In this document: in pieces, positions 17,174 to 24,566 of the stretch
Position numbering within the stretch: position 1 is the stretch's first letter
Layout: every line of letters begins with the position of its first letter
Origin: Zunongwangia endophytica
GTDB lineage: Bacteria; Bacteroidota; Bacteroidia; Flavobacteriales; Flavobacteriaceae
Length of the DNA: 64,000 nucleotides
Assembly: GCF_030409505.1 (NCBI RefSeq)
Contig: NZ_JAUFPZ010000002.1
Coordinates: forward strand, 3,417,501 to 3,481,500
Direction of reading: 5' to 3'
The notes under the pieces: model-generated
The model's input: only the letters and a program-made list of their open reading frames with translations
Told to the model about the DNA's origin: nothing
Database searches by the model: none
Translations under genes and position numbers: made by a program

Positions 17174-18517
17174 ATGAAGAAAGTCCTGATAAAAAACGCC
17201 AAAATCGTAAACGAAGGCAAGATTACAGAAGGTGACGTTTTTATAGAAGATGGAATTATAAGAGAGATTGCTGAAACCATTAGTGCAAAATCGCCAGATG
17301 TGCAGATTTTTGATGCTGAAGGAAGTCATCTTTTACCTGGAGTTATTGATGATCAGGTACATTTTAGAGAACCTGGTTTAACTCATAAAGAGGATATCGA
17401 AAGAGGAAGTAAGGCAGCCGTGGCTGGTGGGATTACTTCATTTATCGAAATGCCTAATACGCTACCACAAACCACTACGATAGCTGAGCTCGATAAGAAA
17501 TTTCAGCTGGCGGCCGAAAAGTCTTACGCGAACTATTCTTTTATGTTTGGCGGTACTAACGATAATTTAGAAGAAATACTAAAGGTTGATCCTAAAAAGA
17601 CAGCAGCTCTAAAATTGTTTTTAGGTTCTTCTACCGGTAATATGTTGGTGGACGATCAAAAAGTATTAGAGGAAATTTTCTCGAAGTCGCCATTAATGAT
17701 CGCAGTACATTGTGAGGACGAGGCGACGATACAGAATAATCTAAAGGAATGTATAGAGCGTTATGGCGACGATATTCCAATAGAGCTTCACCCCAAAATA
17801 AGAAGTGAAGAAGCTTGTTATAAATCTTCTTCAAATGCAGTAAAGCTTGCTAAAAAAACCGGAGCGAGATTACATGTCTTTCATGTTTCTACGGCTAAGG
17901 AGTTAGAGCTTTTCAGCAATAAAAAACAATTAAAGGATAAAAAGATCACTGCAGAGGTTTGCATTCATCATCTTTGGTTTAACGATACTGATTATCAAAA
18001 AAAGGGTACGTTTATTAAATGGAATCCTGCTGTAAAAACAGAGAAAGATCAGGAAGCTTTAATGAAGGCTTTAAACGAGGATAAGTTAGACGTTATTGCG
18101 ACCGATCATGCTCCTCATACCAAGCAGGAAAAGCAAAATCCATATACTAAAGCGCCAAGTGGCGGCCCATTGGTACAACATGCATTGCCGGCAATGCTTC
18201 AGTTTTATCATCAGGAGAAAATAACTTTAGAGAAGATTGTAGAAAAGATGTGTCATAATCCTGCAATATTGTTTAATATTAAAGATCGTGGTTACATTCG
18301 TGAGGGATATAAAGCAGATTTAGTGCTTGTAGATCTTAACGCACCATGGCAGGTAAAATCTGATAATATCTTGTACAAATGTGGATGGTCTCCTTTTGAA
18401 GGAGTTACCTTTAAATCTAGAATCACCCATACTTTTGTAAACGGGAAATTGGTGTACAAGAACTTTAAGCACCAGCCTTTTGCGAATGTGGCACAGCAAT
18501 TGGAGTTTGATAGATAA
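17174..18517 (+). CDS. pyrC: Dihydroorotase
   Basis: An amidohydrolase of 447 residues that cyclises carbamoyl-aspartate to dihydroorotate in pyrimidine synthesis. The metal site reads VIDDQVHFREPG: the normal DxHxH is here DDQVHFR, with the first metal histidine replaced by Gln, as is common in this class. AIHCEDE-like VHCEDE, the HVSTAKE region and IATDHAPHT are also present. ATG at 17174 was chosen; a GTG at 17171 overlapping the upstream stop by one base is an alternative. Its stop overlaps the next ATG by one base (TAATG), indicating translational coupling. Confidence 0.93.
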   Translation: MKKVLIKNAKIVNEGKITEGDVFIEDGIIREIAETISAKSPDVQIFDAEGSHLLPGVIDDQVHFREPGLTHKEDIERGSKAAVAGGITSFIEMPNTLPQTTTIAELDKKFQLAAEKSYANYSFMFGGTNDNLEEILKVDPKKTAALKLFLGSSTGNMLVDDQKVLEEIFSKSPLMIAVHCEDEATIQNNLKECIERYGDDIPIELHPKIRSEEACYKSSSNAVKLAKKTGARLHVFHVSTAKELELFSNKKQLKDKKITAEVCIHHLWFNDTDYQKKGTFIKWNPAVKTEKDQEALMKALNEDKLDVIATDHAPHTKQEKQNPYTKAPSGGPLVQHALPAMLQFYHQEKITLEKIVEKMCHNPAILFNIKDRGYIREGYKADLVLVDLNAPWQVKSDNILYKCGWSPFEGVTFKSRITHTFVNGKLVYKNFKHQPFANVAQQLEFDR

Positions 18518-19050
18518 TGAGATTCTTTAAGTACAGCCTGATTTTTGTAATCTTTATTGGTATTTCTTGCCAGGATGTAAAGCATGTAAGTAAACCAAAT
18601 AATCTTATTCCTCAGGATAAGATGGTGGATATACTTACAGAGATTGTTTTGGTGAATTCCGCGCGAAATTATAATAAGGTTATGTTGGAAAAAAGCGGAA
18701 TAAAACCTAATCAATATATCTACCAAAAATTTGCTATCGACAGTGTTCAGTTTGAAAAAAGCAACGAGTATTATTCTGAAAATTACAACGACTACGTAAG
18801 TATTTTCGATAAAGTGAAAGACTCACTTGATGCTCTTAAAGAACATTATAATAAGCTAACTGAAGAGGAGAAGAAAATCGAGGACTCTTTAAACAAGATC
18901 AAATTAGATAAAAACCGACCAGATTTAAAAAAGGAGATCGATTCTATCGAAGTTGAAGTTGATAGCATTGCTAAGGACAGCGCAGATGCAGCAATATTGG
19001 ATAGTATAAAAGCTAAAGAAACTACGCGACTTAGAAAGGCTACACGTTAA
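18517..19050 (+). CDS. DUF4296 lipoprotein
   Basis: A 177-residue exported lipoprotein with a signal peptide and lipobox FIGISC (Cys18). A DUF4296 domain follows (residues about 25-110, with LIPQDKMVDILTEIVLVNSA) and then a charged, probably helical C-terminal tail. The family is Bacteroidota-specific and of unknown function. The start overlaps the pyrC stop by one base, so it is translated from the same mRNA. The combination GT2-pyrC-DUF4296 is a familiar flavobacterial gene order (recalled, not searched). Confidence 0.85.
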   Translation: MRFFKYSLIFVIFIGISCQDVKHVSKPNNLIPQDKMVDILTEIVLVNSARNYNKVMLEKSGIKPNQYIYQKFAIDSVQFEKSNEYYSENYNDYVSIFDKVKDSLDALKEHYNKLTEEEKKIEDSLNKIKLDKNRPDLKKEIDSIEVEVDSIAKDSADAAILDSIKAKETTRLRKATR

Positions 19051-19055
19051 GATTT

Positions 19056-20078
19056 TTATTTTACTTTTTGATCTTTTAAAAAGTAGCTTCCGGTTTCTTC
19101 GATTACTTTTTCTATAGGAGTAAATTTAAAAATAATATCCTTTTTAATTTTCTTATTATCGTAAGTAGATTTTTGGAAAATTCCAGAAATATCGCTTTTG
19201 GTGATACTTTGTTTAACTCCGAAAATAGATGCTATTTTCTGAAAGAACCAGCCCAAAGCAATCATCCATTTTTTTAGAGGTTTTGTGGGTTTTAGTTTAT
19301 TGATACTTTCTGCAGTAAGATTAAATATTTTCTGAAAGCTTAGATTCTCTGCTACTAGTATAAATCGTTCATTATAAATTTCTGAAGCCATTAATTTTAG
19401 CATGGCATCAACTACATCTTTTACACCTACAAAGCCTGTAACTTTAGGGAAATGATAGTTTAGTCCGTTTTGGATGCGGGTAAAAATCTGTCCGCTTCCT
19501 TTTTTCCAAAATCCAGGTCCAAGAATCACTCCAGGGTTTACAATTATAACTTTTACACCTTCCTGCGAAGCTCGCCATACTTCAATTTCAGCACCATATT
19601 TAGAAATAGCATAATCGCTGTTATTTGCTTCAGGATTCCAATTGGTGATTTCCGTAGTAGGTTCAGAAGAAATTACAGGCTTGCCTAAACTTGCAATACT
19701 GCTTACATAACAAAGCTTATCCACTTTGTTAGCAATGCATTGATTAACGATATTCGCGGTTCCTTCGATATTAATTTTTCGTAAGGCTTTTTCATCTTTA
19801 GGATTAAAAGAAACCAGTGCGGCACAATGATAAACTTGCGTTATATTTTTAAAAACATCGTTTAATTGAGGAATGTTGGTAATTTCAGCAACAACCCATT
19901 CAATTTTTTTGAAATATCGTTCTGCTTCTTCCTTAGAATGATAGTACGAAAATACCTCTAGCGTTTTATGCAAATCGCTTGTAGCGCGATGTGTGGCTCT
20001 TATATGCTGTTTTTCTTCTGCTAGTTTTAAAAGCAAATGAGCGCCTACCAAACCAGTGCCTCCTGTTACTAAAATCAT
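19056..20078 (-). CDS. NAD-dependent epimerase/dehydratase-family protein
   Basis: A 340-residue short-chain extended reductase. The Rossmann motif [10 protein letters not shown] is at residues 5-14, the active-site YxxxK is YAISKYGAE (about residues 176-184), and a serine of the triad lies in VSSIAS. The substrate is not evident; relatives act on nucleotide sugars or on flavonol/3-beta-hydroxysteroid-like substrates. Convergent with the DUF4296 gene with only a 5-bp gap, and its start abuts the tyrS promoter region. Confidence 0.85.
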   Translation of the reverse strand: MILVTGGTGLVGAHLLLKLAEEKQHIRATHRATSDLHKTLEVFSYYHSKEEAERYFKKIEWVVAEITNIPQLNDVFKNITQVYHCAALVSFNPKDEKALRKINIEGTANIVNQCIANKVDKLCYVSSIASLGKPVISSEPTTEITNWNPEANNSDYAISKYGAEIEVWRASQEGVKVIIVNPGVILGPGFWKKGSGQIFTRIQNGLNYHFPKVTGFVGVKDVVDAMLKLMASEIYNERFILVAENLSFQKIFNLTAESINKLKPTKPLKKWMIALGWFFQKIASIFGVKQSITKSDISGIFQKSTYDNKKIKKDIIFKFTPIEKVIEETGSYFLKDQKVK

Positions 20079-20159
20079 GTGGTAAATATAATTAAAGCAC
20101 TTAGGAAAAATAAGAGTAAATGGTATCTTTACAGCTGTTTTAAGAACAAATTGTTAATT

Positions 20160-21455
20160 ATGAACAAAAATTTTGTTGAAGAGCTTACCTGGCGCGGTAT
20201 GATTCACGATGTGATGCCGGGAACAGAGGAACATTTAAACGAAGAAATGCGTGCTGCTTATGTAGGTATCGATCCAACGGCAGATTCGTTACATATTGGT
20301 CACCTGGTTGGTGTAATGATGTTACGTCATTTTCAATTAGCCGGGCATAAACCGTATGCATTGGTTGGTGGAGCAACAGGAATGATTGGTGATCCTTCTG
20401 GGAAATCTGCAGAGCGTAATCTTTTAGATGAAGCTACTTTAAGACATAACGAGAACTCGATTAAAGAACAACTTTCAAGATTTTTAAATTTTGATGGAGC
20501 TGAAGAAAACACTGCGGTTTTAGTGAACAACTACGACTGGATGAAGGACTTTTCGTTCCTTGGTTTTATTCGAGATGTAGGGAAACATATTTCTGTAAAT
20601 TATATGATGGCCAAAGACTCGGTAAAAAAACGTCTATCTTCAGATGCTTCAGAAGGGATGTCTTTTACAGAGTTTACTTACCAGATGGTGCAAGGTTACG
20701 ATTTTCTACATTTGTTTAGAGAGCATAGCTGTACGCTGCAAATGGGAGGTAGCGACCAATGGGGAAACATCACTACGGGAACAGAGATGATTCGTCGAAT
20801 TGGTGAAGGCAAAGGATACGCTCTTACCTGCCCGCTAATTACTAAAGCCGACGGAACAAAATTTGGAAAGACTGAAGGCGGAAATATCTGGCTGGATGCT
20901 AATAGAACTTCACCTTATAAATTTTACCAATATTGGTTAAATACCAGTGATACTGATGCCGAAAAATATATAAAGATCTTTACATTTTTAAGTAAAGAGG
21001 AAATTGAAGAATTGACGGCAAAGCATCAAGAAGCGCCTCATTTAAGAGAACTTCAAAAAGTATTGGCGAAGGAAGTTACTATAATGGTGCATTCTGAAGA
21101 AGAGTATAACAATGCGGTAAAAGCTTCGGAAGTATTATTCGGAAAAAGTACTGCGGAAGATCTAAAATCTTTAAATGAAGCAACCTTTTTAGATGTATTT
21201 GAAGGCGTGCCTCAAGCTGAAGTTTCCAGAGCTGATGTTGAAGCAGGTTTAGATATGATTGCTGCACTTTCTGCTAAAACCGGATTTTTGAAATCTAACG
21301 GAGAAGCAAGAAGAGCTTTAAAGGAGAATTCAGTTTCAGTAAATAAAGAGAAAGTAAAAGAAGATTATAAAATTACCTTGGACGACTTGATTAATAACAG
21401 GTATGTAATCCTGAATAAAGGGAAAAAGAATACGTATATCCTGGTTGTAGCTTAA
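20160..21455 (+). CDS. tyrS: Tyrosyl-tRNA synthetase
   Basis: A class I synthetase of 431 residues that charges tRNA-Tyr. HIGH is at residues 45-48, the KMSKS equivalent KFGKT at 234-238, and the [14 protein letters not shown] loop is present; the C-terminal S4-like RNA-binding domain includes [12 protein letters not shown]. The ATG at 20160 is preferred over the upstream in-frame codon at 20079, because a -7-like TATCTTTA (20124-20131) lies between them and the family N-terminus begins [10 protein letters not shown] strong hairpin terminator follows. Confidence 0.97.
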   Translation: MNKNFVEELTWRGMIHDVMPGTEEHLNEEMRAAYVGIDPTADSLHIGHLVGVMMLRHFQLAGHKPYALVGGATGMIGDPSGKSAERNLLDEATLRHNENSIKEQLSRFLNFDGAEENTAVLVNNYDWMKDFSFLGFIRDVGKHISVNYMMAKDSVKKRLSSDASEGMSFTEFTYQMVQGYDFLHLFREHSCTLQMGGSDQWGNITTGTEMIRRIGEGKGYALTCPLITKADGTKFGKTEGGNIWLDANRTSPYKFYQYWLNTSDTDAEKYIKIFTFLSKEEIEELTAKHQEAPHLRELQKVLAKEVTIMVHSEEEYNNAVKASEVLFGKSTAEDLKSLNEATFLDVFEGVPQAEVSRADVEAGLDMIAALSAKTGFLKSNGEARRALKENSVSVNKEKVKEDYKITLDDLINNRYVILNKGKKNTYILVVA

Positions 21456-21492
21456 GTTGAATACCTTTTATATTGGCTAGCAGTTAAAATAA

Positions 21493-21523
21493 AAAATCCC
21501 CTTCTAAATTTTAGAAGGGGATT
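21493..21523. terminator. Terminator-like hairpin after tyrS
   Basis: Stem AATCCCCTTCTAAA / TTTAGAAGGGGATT is a 14-bp near-perfect palindrome with an A-run before it but only two T after it, so it may instead work for minus-strand transcripts or be a 5' leader hairpin for the short ORF that follows. Confidence 0.7.
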
Positions 21524-21544
21524 CAACTAACTAACCAATCTAAT

Positions 21545-21634
21545 ATGAAAATTTTATTCGCTAAAATAGGTAGGGTATTAATCATCTATTCTGCTGAAGA
21601 TAAGTCGCAAGGAAAACGATTTGCTTACAATTAG
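21545..21634 (+). CDS. Possible 29-residue microprotein or remnant
   Basis: ATG AAA ATT TTA opens a 29-codon frame ending at TAG. It is preceded by an ACTAACTAACCAATCTAAT leader of the kind often seen directly before flavobacterial surface-protein starts. The peptide (MKILFAKIGRVLIIY...) has a basic/hydrophobic start but is far too short for a normal secreted protein. It may be a fragment left by gene loss or a non-coding match. Confidence 0.2.
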   Translation: MKILFAKIGRVLIIYSAEDKSQGKRFAYN

Positions 21635-21664
21635 TTTGAAATTATTTTTAGTCTTGCACTCAGC

Positions 21665-22651
21665 TTACAAAACCATAAGGTTGCACCCGCGAATATCGCT
21701 ATTATCAAAGCGTCCTAAAATTTCTACTTTTCCATCTTCATTAATTTTTCCTAGATCCTGAGTAGCAATAAAAGAGCAGGAATTAATATTCGCAAGATCG
21801 ATAACATTTATTCCGCCAGTTTTCCCGTTTTTTACGGGAGATAAAGCATCTTCTGGATCCCGAATTAAAAGATCCATCCAAGGCGGGCATTCAAATACGC
21901 CATTGCCTTTAGAGTAGGCTTGTGAGAGTAATTCAGTCATCCCATATTCGCTATGTATGGTATCAACGCCAAAACCTTTGGCAAGTATACTGTGAAGTTC
22001 CTCTCTAATCATTTCTTTACGCCGACCTTTCATTCCACCAGTTTCCATTACGATGGTGTTTTTAAGGTCAAATTGGTGATTTTCTACAAGATCGAGTAAA
22101 GCAAAAGAAACGCCAATTAGCAGCGTTTTTTCGCCATTCTTATCGAGCTCAACGAGCTTGTGTTTTAATTCCTCGAGATTGTGTAAATAGAAGCCGCTTT
22201 CTTTTTTTTGACTTTGCTGAATAAGATGTTCTGCCATATAGATAAGCGAAGAACCTTCGCGTTCTAAATAAGAAGGTAAAAGTGCTAAAATGGTAATATC
22301 TTCGGCAGAACCATAGAATTGCTGAAATGCTTTTTCGAAACTTTGCTCGTAGATGTACAGATCGGTAACCAAATGCTTACTGGTTTTATTTCCGGTGGTT
22401 CCACTGCTGGTAAAAGTGATCTCTATTGGTTTATTTTCTGAAAGTACAGTGTGACTCTTAAAAAACTCAATAGGTAAGAAAGGAATATCCTCTAATTGCT
22501 GAACGTTATCTGGAGTTTTATGTAAGTGGTTGCAGAAATCGTGATAGGTTTTGTTATTCTTATACTGAAATTTGAAGATTTCAAGACTTATTTTTTTAAA
22601 ATCAGTTTTAGACTGAATATCAAAAATTTTGCTTTTCTGCATTGTCTGCAA
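21665..22651 (-). CDS. LuxE-like acyl-protein synthetase family protein
   Basis: A 328-residue adenylate-forming-like protein of the LuxE family. TFTSSGTTGNKTSKH (residues about 79-93) is the characteristic Ser/Thr/Gly phosphate loop, and PFLPIEFFKSH precedes it; the later HSEYGMTELLSQAY resembles the motif after which AMP-forming ligases bind adenylate. In Flavobacteriaceae such stand-alone proteins are annotated as acyl transferases and are not tied to bioluminescence. Substrate unknown. Start M1 or M4 possible. The preceding gene on this strand is a tiny T9SS cargo 107 bp away. Confidence 0.8.
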   Translation of the reverse strand: MQTMQKSKIFDIQSKTDFKKISLEIFKFQYKNNKTYHDFCNHLHKTPDNVQQLEDIPFLPIEFFKSHTVLSENKPIEITFTSSGTTGNKTSKHLVTDLYIYEQSFEKAFQQFYGSAEDITILALLPSYLEREGSSLIYMAEHLIQQSQKKESGFYLHNLEELKHKLVELDKNGEKTLLIGVSFALLDLVENHQFDLKNTIVMETGGMKGRRKEMIREELHSILAKGFGVDTIHSEYGMTELLSQAYSKGNGVFECPPWMDLLIRDPEDALSPVKNGKTGGINVIDLANINSCSFIATQDLGKINEDGKVEILGRFDNSDIRGCNLMVL

Positions 22652-22758
22652 TTTTTAAGCAAAGTTAGAAAGAATAAAAAATAAAGGAATAGTTAATCGC
22701 AATAATAAAGCTTTTCTTTTTCTTGGGGAAGAACGTCGTGGGCCGAAGCCTCTCCTCT

Positions 22759-23100
22759 TCATTTAATGATGAGCTTGCGCGTAGCAATCTCATTCTTTTC
22801 TTTGATCTTTACAATGTAAATACCGGCATCTAAAGAAGAGATGTCAAGTTCTTTACCAATAAGTTTAGTTTTCTTAATGGCTTTCCCGAGCACGTTGTAG
22901 ATCTCGATTTCTTTGTCAAGATTTTTAGTGCTGGTGATATAAACTTTATCTCCAGATACAGGGTTAGGGTACATACTAAGACCGTCAATAGTCTCTTCAG
23001 TCCTTTTTTTAAGGCGCAGGTCACTTTCCTGAGCAGCTGCAGGAGCAGCTATCAGTAAAAATAAACCTAGGATAAGACTGTAGAGATATTTTTGTTTCAT
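22759..23100 (-). CDS. Small T9SS type A sorting-domain protein
   Basis: A 113-residue exported protein consisting of a Sec signal peptide (residues 1-23, ending AAPAAAQ), about 20 linker residues, and then essentially only a Por-secretion C-terminal domain (MYPNPVSGDKVYI ... IYIVKIKEKNEIATRKLIIK). The domain normally targets a large cargo through the type IX secretion system to the cell surface or medium, so a near-domain-only protein is unusual. An exact -7 promoter motif precedes it. Confidence 0.9.
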   Translation of the reverse strand: MKQKYLYSLILGLFLLIAAPAAAQESDLRLKKRTEETIDGLSMYPNPVSGDKVYITSTKNLDKEIEIYNVLGKAIKKTKLIGKELDISSLDAGIYIVKIKEKNEIATRKLIIK

Positions 23101-23120
23101 TCGTTCTTAGTCGATTGTTG

Positions 23121-23128
23121 CAAACTTA
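23121..23128 (-). promoter_or_regulatory. Promoter -7 element for the T9SS mini-cargo
   Basis: TAAGTTTG on the minus strand, 21 bp before the start codon at 23100, followed by CAACAA. Exact TAnnTTTG match without a clear -33 box. Confidence 0.6.
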
Positions 23129-23211
23129 CAATAAATATTGAAAAAATATCCCTAAAATTTGCATAATTAGAAGGTATGTATGTAGGCTAATTTTAAGAAG
23201 TTTATCTAATG

Positions 23212-23240
23212 AAAAACGGCTGCGAAAGGCAGCCGTTTTT
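23212..23240. terminator. Terminator of the TonB-lipoprotein operon
   Basis: AAAAACGGCTGC-GAAA-GGCAGCCGTTTTT hairpin with A/T runs on both sides. It lies just past the minus-strand stop at 23262 and ends that operon. Confidence 0.9.
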
Positions 23241-23261
23241 TGTTGTTAATATTAGAAGAAA

Positions 23262-24512
23262 TTAATCTTCATCTTCAGATCCCAAAGAAGGAAAATCGTA
23301 ACCAGTCCAAGCGAATACAGAAACATCAGCTCCTGTGTTTCCAGCTTCTACTGTAATATCTGTAGCACCTGCATCTTTAATTGCTGTTGCATCGATACCT
23401 CCTAAGGCAGTTACATTAATAGAAGTTTCGCTAGATCCGTCCCCAGCATCATCAGTAAGGTCAATAAAATCACTGGCAGTTCCTGCATCTTCATCTTCTG
23501 CTGCAAAAATCGCAACAATTGCATTAGTTATAGTAGCAGAGCTTCCTCTTCTAATTTTAATCATATCTGCCATGTTGATGGTAGATTGATGGTAAAGAGT
23601 AAGTCCGTCAATAGTAGGATTAGATCTAGGAGAAGCATCTCTGTTGCTTTGATTACTATCAGCTTCTATTCCTCGAGGGTCTTCAGTTACATCGTTAAAT
23701 CCAAATTCTCTAATACCGTAAAAGTTTTTACCATTTCCAGTCCAACCTTCAGTCCAGTCAAACCAATCATCTTTTGCATTTACAACTAATGCATTTGTAA
23801 CATCAACAGTTCCACCAAACCATTCGATACCATCATCATCACCATATCTAACCATGATGTTGCTTATTGAAGTTCCGCTACCTACACCATAAAATGTAAA
23901 ACCGTTAAATTCCTGATCACCATTAATTCTAGCACCAGTATATTCAAGAATCATATAGTCAATTATACCAGAGTTGTCGGTATCATCGTCACCACCGTAT
24001 GAAATTCCAGCAACCTCAGTTTCCGCAACATCTCCAGAATTAATTTGCGCATATCCAGCAAGCATAACACCTCCCCAGTCACCAGATCTTGGGTTTTCTG
24101 CAGCTGAAGTTATCATGATAGGACTGTCTGCAGTACCTTGGGCATCAATTTTTGCACCTTGCGCAATTGCAATGTAAACATTGGTTCCACCGGCAAGAGC
24201 ATTGATAGTTACTCCTGGCTCGATTGTAAGTGTAGCTCCGTTCATTACTTCTAAAGCTCCAGTAAGCATCCATTCAGTATCGGCGGTAATAGTAACATCA
24301 GCACGTACCTCACCTTTTAGATCTTCAGGGTCGAAATCTGGATCATCTTGAGAATCAATTACATCATCTTTTTCTTCTACGGCACCACCGTCGTCATCTG
24401 TTACTACTGGAGTGTCGTCATCTGTTCCCAGATTGTTGTCATCGTCACTAGAACAGCTAGTCAATAATAGCGCTAGTGCAAAAAAAGCATAAAATAATTT
24501 TAATTTTTTCAT
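23262..24512 (-). CDS. Beta-helix surface lipoprotein paired with a TonB receptor
   Basis: A 416-residue exported lipoprotein. The lipobox LLLTSC ends at Cys20, followed by SSDDDNN and a long Asp/Glu-rich linker (about residues 21-65). The remainder is a right-handed beta-helix-like fold (repeats such as GALEVMNGATLTIEPGV and ITSAAENPRSGDWGGVM, with many short beta turns). It is encoded 54 bp downstream of the TonB receptor and ends at a strong terminator, so it should be the outer-membrane partner lipoprotein of that receptor. No SusD signature is present. The ligand is unknown. Confidence 0.8.
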   Translation of the reverse strand: MKKLKLFYAFFALALLLTSCSSDDDNNLGTDDDTPVVTDDDGGAVEEKDDVIDSQDDPDFDPEDLKGEVRADVTITADTEWMLTGALEVMNGATLTIEPGVTINALAGGTNVYIAIAQGAKIDAQGTADSPIMITSAAENPRSGDWGGVMLAGYAQINSGDVAETEVAGISYGGDDDTDNSGIIDYMILEYTGARINGDQEFNGFTFYGVGSGTSISNIMVRYGDDDGIEWFGGTVDVTNALVVNAKDDWFDWTEGWTGNGKNFYGIREFGFNDVTEDPRGIEADSNQSNRDASPRSNPTIDGLTLYHQSTINMADMIKIRRGSSATITNAIVAIFAAEDEDAGTASDFIDLTDDAGDGSSETSINVTALGGIDATAIKDAGATDITVEAGNTGADVSVFAWTGYDFPSLGSEDED

Positions 24513-24566
24513 AAGTGTTTAATTTAATAATTGGGTTATATAAAAGTGTTTAGATTACATGGTTGG

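Noticed and set aside
21665..22651. A quorum-sensing or bioluminescence role for the LuxE-like protein
   Set aside because: No luxA, luxB, luxC or luxD homologue is nearby; the family is found singly in many non-luminous flavobacteria.
23335..24177. Three plus-strand frames with long Ser/Ala/Val runs over the beta-helix lipoprotein
   Set aside because: Their composition is a reverse reading of the repetitive Asp/Thr-rich lipoprotein gene, which has a clear lipobox and terminator.
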